Positions 28,101 to 34,100 of a stretch of 64,000 nt of DNA are shown here, one piece after another. Made by a program: the position numbers and the translations under genes. The DNA is from Slackia sp. ZJ119 (GTDB lineage: Bacteria > Actinomycetota > Coriobacteriia > Coriobacteriales > Eggerthellaceae): positions 78,333 through 142,332 of the forward strand of contig NZ_JAAKEN010000008.1 of the NCBI RefSeq assembly GCF_011039175.1, read 5' to 3'. The stretch's first letter is position 1; each line of letters begins with the position of its first letter. The notes below the pieces were generated by a model. It was not told where the DNA came from and made no database searches. It saw only the letters and a list, made by a program, of their open reading frames with translations.

Positions 28101-31100
28101 CATGCAGTGGGTCGTTTACGGCTACAAGGTGAAGGTCATCGACGAGCGCGTGACCTCGGGCGAGAAGCTGAAGTCCAAGTACCGCGTGCGCGGCGCGTCC
28201 GGCACGTTCAAGAACGATTCCGACCTGGGCGAGCTCGACTCCGCCCAGAGCGAGATCGACCCCGGCTGCTATCTGACCGGCGAAGACGAGTACATCGTCT
28301 TGCTCGACCAGGTGACGGTTGACGGCAAGACGCCCGACGGGCGGACGTCCAACCCGTCGAACATCCTGTTCGCTCCGCCGTCGAACAACGACGACCAGAC
28401 GGCGCTTTACGAAGACCCGCGTGCGGGCGTTCCGGCGACGAGCGCCGAGGGAGGCACGACCGAAACGACCGAAACGACCGATCCGGCCGATTCTGGCGAC
28501 ACGACCGAAACGACCGATCCGGCTGAGCCCGGCGGCGAGGGCGAAGGCGACGGCGGCGAGCCTGCCGAAACGCCTGCTCCCGCAGAGCCGATGACGAAGC
28601 CGGCCGCCGCCGGCACCGGCGACAATGCTGCGACCGAGACGCTCGTGGCCTACGACCTGGCCTGCTCGAGCGACCGCAAGCATTCCGACGCCGGCATCAT
28701 CGATCTGCCGACATACAAGATCGACGGCTATGTGTGGGAGGACTTCGACTACAACGGCCTGTACGACGACAAGGCGCGCTACACCTACGATTTCGTCCGC
28801 GACTACCAGGGCGAGTTCGTGAAGTGCGACAAGGACGGCAACTACGAATACTACGAGTCCGAGGAAAGCACCGAGCCGGTCACTGGCAAGGCTGAAAAGC
28901 CCGTCGCCGGCGAGGTGGACGAGCAAAGCGCCGAGTTCGTCATGAACGGCGGCAACGACTACTTGATGAAGCGTTCGTACACCCACGAGGACGGCTACAA
29001 CGGCAAGCAGGTCGTGCTGAAGAAGTGGTACTACGATCCGGAGGCGACGCACTTCGAGCCGGTCATGGAGACGGTGCCGATCGAAGGCAAGCAGGTCGAG
29101 AGAGTGAAGCACGACAACGGCAAGATCGTGTACGAGCAGGTCAAGGGCACGTGGCTGCTTTGGGACAACGAATACGTCCCGGCGCACAAGGCGACGGAGA
29201 GCCAAGAATGGGTCGAGGGCAAATGGACCGTTCCGGCTGCCGCGAACCCGGCCAAGGACGACTTCGCCAAGAAGCCCATGCTTGACGAGACGGCGGTGGG
29301 CGCCTTTGCGACGAAGACCGGTGCCCAGGGCGAAGAGGAGACCGTCTTCAAGCCGTACGATCCGAACGATCCGAACGATGCGGAAGCCCTGAGCAATCGC
29401 GTCGAGATCGGCAAGGACGGCGAGGGCAACTCGGTCTACGGCTACGCCGGCGAGATGAACCGCATCACGGAAGTGCCGGCTGCGTCGGTGGACGACACGC
29501 TCACGCACACCTACGACGACCCGTCGAAGTGCGCCGTGCAGCCCATCGTCGAGAAGGACGGCATCGAATCGCTCAAGCACGAAGGTGCTTGCGAGGCCGA
29601 CAAGGAAGGCTATTACAAGTTCGACAACCTGCCGACCGCCTACGCCAAGATCGACGACAACGGCCAGTACCACTACTACCTGGCCGGCTACACCGTGGAA
29701 GTGAACGGCGACAACGACGAAGACGGCATGATCTCGCTGCTGACGACCACCTACGAGTGGCAGACCACCGGCGAGGACGAGCGCAACTCCAACGCCGAGC
29801 CCATGGTCATCGAAGAGGACCATGTCATCGACGAGGACTTCACGAATGACGAGTACCTGTTCGGCGACTACGGCGAGGGCAACTACCCGGTGCATCTGGG
29901 CAAAGACGACGTGCAGACCGGCACCGCGCTCGACGTGGACCCGGCCTCGATGAACCCGGTCGAGAACGCGGGCATTTCGAAGAACGCGATGGAAGGCAAG
30001 ATCGTGCTGGCCGGCGTGGCGGAATACGAGATGGTTGCGGGCGGCACTGTCGAGAAGCCGACCGTCGAGCGCGACCGCATGCTCACGAACGGCGCGTACT
30101 ACCAAGCGTCCAAGCCGTACGACAAGGAGGTCGTCAAAGAGGTCACCATAAACGGCAAGACGGAAAAGAAGACGGTCTTGCAGCCCGGCAACCAGAGCGA
30201 GTTCGACTTCGCCATCGGCCAAGACCAGCGCTTCATCAACGCCGGCTTCACGCCTCCGGACAGCGCACTGCTCAAGGGCTATGTGTGGGAGGATCGCGAC
30301 GGCGACGGCGTCATGGCCGAAGACGCCCACAAGGCTGCAACCGACGACTTGGAGAACAAGACCATAAACGACGGCGACGACCCGCTCGGAAACGTCATCG
30401 TGTCGCTGGCGCAGTACTACTTCGTGCCTGAATACGACGCCGACGGCCACCAGCTGGTCGAGGACGCCGACGGCAACATCTTCTACTGGGAGCCCGACGC
30501 GAACGACTCTTCCAAGCAGCACCTGCGCCTGTCGGTGGCGGCCATGGGCAATCGCCACACGAAGAACATCGTCATCGGCAACAACAACAACATCTACTAC
30601 ATCAGCGGCGGCCGCGCCTACCTCTACGAAGAGGACGACGTCCGCGTGAAAGCCCTGCACAACTCCGGCACGTGGGTGCTCAACGAAAGCTTCGACGGCG
30701 TGAACATGACCGCCGGCGCCGAAGGCGAGCCGAAGACCGTGTCGCAGTTCGGCATCGCGTTCTCCAACACGCCGGACGAGCAGAAGGAAGACCTGCTGAT
30801 CGCGTGGATCAACGGCAAGGCGACCGTGGTCGAAGGCGACGTCACAGACGCCGACGGCAGCACGAACAAGAGGCTGGTGCTCGTTGACATCGCCGATACG
30901 GCCAAGTACGAGAAGCGCTCGCGCGAAGAGCTGCTGGCGCTGTGGTTCGCGCCCGACGGCTCGGACGCGTTTGCGGCCCGCAACTTCATCTTCGGCGTGG
31001 AGCAGATCAACGAGAGCGCCGAGGAAGGCGAGGACGGCAGCAAGCCGACGATCATCGTGGGTGCGCACAAGGTCGCAGAAGACGCGCTTGCCGCGGCCAT

Positions 31101-34100
31101 CGACCTCGACCTGATCGACTGGATCGACAGCGACGACTTCACGGCTGAAGCGCTGACGACCGACAGCATGGGCCGGGCGCACGACTACATCTACGGCGTC
31201 AAGACGACGACCGTCGATGCAGAAGGCAACGAGGTCGTCGAGACCGTCGGCGGCGACAAGACGCTGGCTGCGCTTGCGAATGCGAAGCTTGGCATTGCCA
31301 GCGGCGACGAAGGTGCTGGCGATGGTGAAGGCACCGGCGCGGGTGAAGGTGGAAATATCGAAACCGAACCTGGTACTGGAAACGACCAGCAGACCGACCC
31401 GGGCGAGGCCGGCGACGGCGACGAGACGCTGACCCCGGCCATCTCCAGGATGATGTCGCACCGCTTCATGGCGCTGGCAGACGTGCCTGCGCTGCTTGCC
31501 GACGACGGCGCGGCCGGCGGCTCGAACACCCCGGGCGCCGTGACCGCTCCGACCGGCGGCGAGACTGCTCCGGGCGGCACGACCGACCCGAGCGGTACGG
31601 GCAACGGGCAGACCGACGCTGCGCTTGCTGACGAGCCGGACACCGTGCGGACCGAAGTGACGCGCCAGCCTTACGAGACCTGGGTGCAGACCACGGCCGA
31701 CGGCGCCTATCGCTACCGCGACCTGCCGGCATACATCCTGCTGGACAACGACGAGGACAGCCCGGCCGATCCGAGCAAGGACAGCATCTACCAGCCGCAG
31801 AGCGGAGTGTCGTTCGAAAAGGCGCAAGAGCAGACCTTCGACAACGCCACGCCGTATCTGGCCGGCTACGTGATCCACGTCATCAACGCGCACAACTCCG
31901 AATACGTGGCCACGAAGTACAGCCCGCAGAAAGACCCGAACAAAGAAGAGATCACCAACGACCTGCAGGTCTACGTCGACAAGTCGCACAACGTGCTGCA
32001 AGGCAACATCAACGGCAGTTCCGCGAGCGAGACCGTGGCCGTGGTGGCGACCGACAACGACCACGACAAGGAAGCTTCCGACCGCTACCAGGTGGAATAC
32101 AAGCTGAAGAACTACGACCTGGCCAACCGCCTCGTGCTCAAGCACGCCGGCAACGCAGGCCTCACGCTGCGTGCTCCGGTGCTCATCTCCGGCCGCATCT
32201 GGGACGACCTGGACGCCGACGGCATCGAAGACGACGGCGAGCCCGGCATCGAAGGCGCACTCGTGAAGCTGACGCGCTACTGGTTCGACGTGGAAGGCGT
32301 CGGCGTGTTCGAAGAGCGTGCCGACAGCATCAGCGACGAGGTGAAGCAGGAGCTGACCGACATCGTCAACACGCCTGCCGGCAGGGCGGCTGAGGAAGCG
32401 GACGACTTCTCGAGGTTCTACGAGCCGCTGCGCAAATGGATCGCCGACCGCGCCGACGTTGCCGCAGACACCACGGACGAGCAGATCGAGCAGAACTACT
32501 GGGCCCTGTACGCGCTGCAGAACGCGCCGGCCGACAGCGAGTTCGTGAACCTGAAGAAATACATCTACGGCTACACCTATACGAAGGACGACGAGACCGT
32601 GTTCGTGCCGCCGCAAGACCAGCTGGGCGCGAACGGCGGCCTGCCGCTTGGCCAGGAAAGCCTGCGCCTGCTGCTTGACGACGCCGTCGAGAAGCTGGCT
32701 TCCAAGCTGAACCTCGAGATCACCGAGGGCGACCGGAACGTGTGGCGCAAGGACAAGACGTTCAACCAGGCCGACGTGTACACGCTGTCCGAGGTCAAGG
32801 CGGACGACAACGAGGCGCTGGCAGACTCCACGCTTTCGGTCGACGAGATGTACGACGCATCCGACAACTCGTTCGACCTGGGCGACTGGATCGACGTCAT
32901 CGAGACGGGCGAGGACGGAGAAGTGTTCGTCGAGGGCGCGGCCTTCGCCGACTCCATCTCGTCGGGCGACTGGTGCTTCGTCGTCAGCGGCGTGGGCACC
33001 CATGAAGTGGCCGGCATCAGCCCGAACGTGCTGTACGGCTACCAGGCCGAGGTCGTGTCCTATCCGGCGTCGCCCACCAAGGAGCGGCTGGAGTCGATCG
33101 ATCGCGGTTCGCACGACTATGACTACTACGACGAGGCGTTCTACGTGCCGTCCGTGCAGCACGCCGACTCGCGCACGACCGCGCAGCTGACCGATGCGGC
33201 AAGCACGGCCAAGAACGAATACGACCTGGTCAATTCGGACCTGAACGTCAATCCCGAGACCGGCCGCTTCATCGTTGCCGAGGACGCCGGCACCAAGCGC
33301 ACGGGCGAGGCCGCGCCGTTCGCGCCCAACGACATCGACGTGGTCTTCGATGCGCCGACCGGCGACAAGACTCCGGTGCTCGACGACGAGAAGAGCATGG
33401 GAGACTTGCTGGATCCGGACCTGATCACGCTTGCGAACCTGGTGGGCACCGGCGACGCGGACTTCTTCGTGGCCGGCCCGTACGCCAAGATCGTCGACGT
33501 GAACGGCAAACGCAAGGCCGCCGGCCTGGACGCCAGCATCAACGAAGGCCAGTATGGCGGCGGCGACCCGGAGAACGTCGGCGGCGGCACCGGCGCGACC
33601 GACGCGTCCGGCGACGACGCTGGCAGCGGCACGACCGACGAGTCCGGCGACAACGCCGGCACGACCGACGACGAGGCCGACACGCCGACGCCGGCGGCCG
33701 AGACCTACGACTTGGCCGGCGACGAGGGCGACGACGAAGGCACGACCGGCGACAACGCTGGCGGCGACGCCGGCACGACCGGAGGCGAGGGCGACGAGAC
33801 CGAGGCGTCTGCGGCGTCCGAGACGCTGGCGTCCGACATGGCGTTGTTCTCGACGCTCAGCACCTTCTCGCTGCTGAGCGACGTGGCGGGCGACACCGCA
33901 GAGGGCGAGATCGCAACGACGTTCAGCGAGCCTAGGGCCGCGACGTGGACCGGCACGACGCTGGCAGAGTTGAACCGCTTCATCGTCGCCTCGCGCAACC
34001 AGGCCGACAAGGAAGCGGCCGTGAAGAAGTGGATCGCTTCGGTGACCGCGAAGGCCGAGCTTGAAAAGATCAAGAACGGCCAGGGCGCCGCGCACGACTT

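Larger units (their letters stand above)
24013..30270 (+). repeat. Super-repeat 5 of the giant protein (units A-B-C-D)
   Basis: Units start at 24013 (A, short, about 256 residues), 24781 (B, TQWRYVP, LAAYQLEL), 27568 (C, LERYYYDP, YGYKVKVID) and 28720 (D, LKKWYYDP, YYKFDNLP, YLAGYTVEV, YPVHLG). The B unit is the longest of all because it holds two long coiled-coil stretches. Confidence 0.8.
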
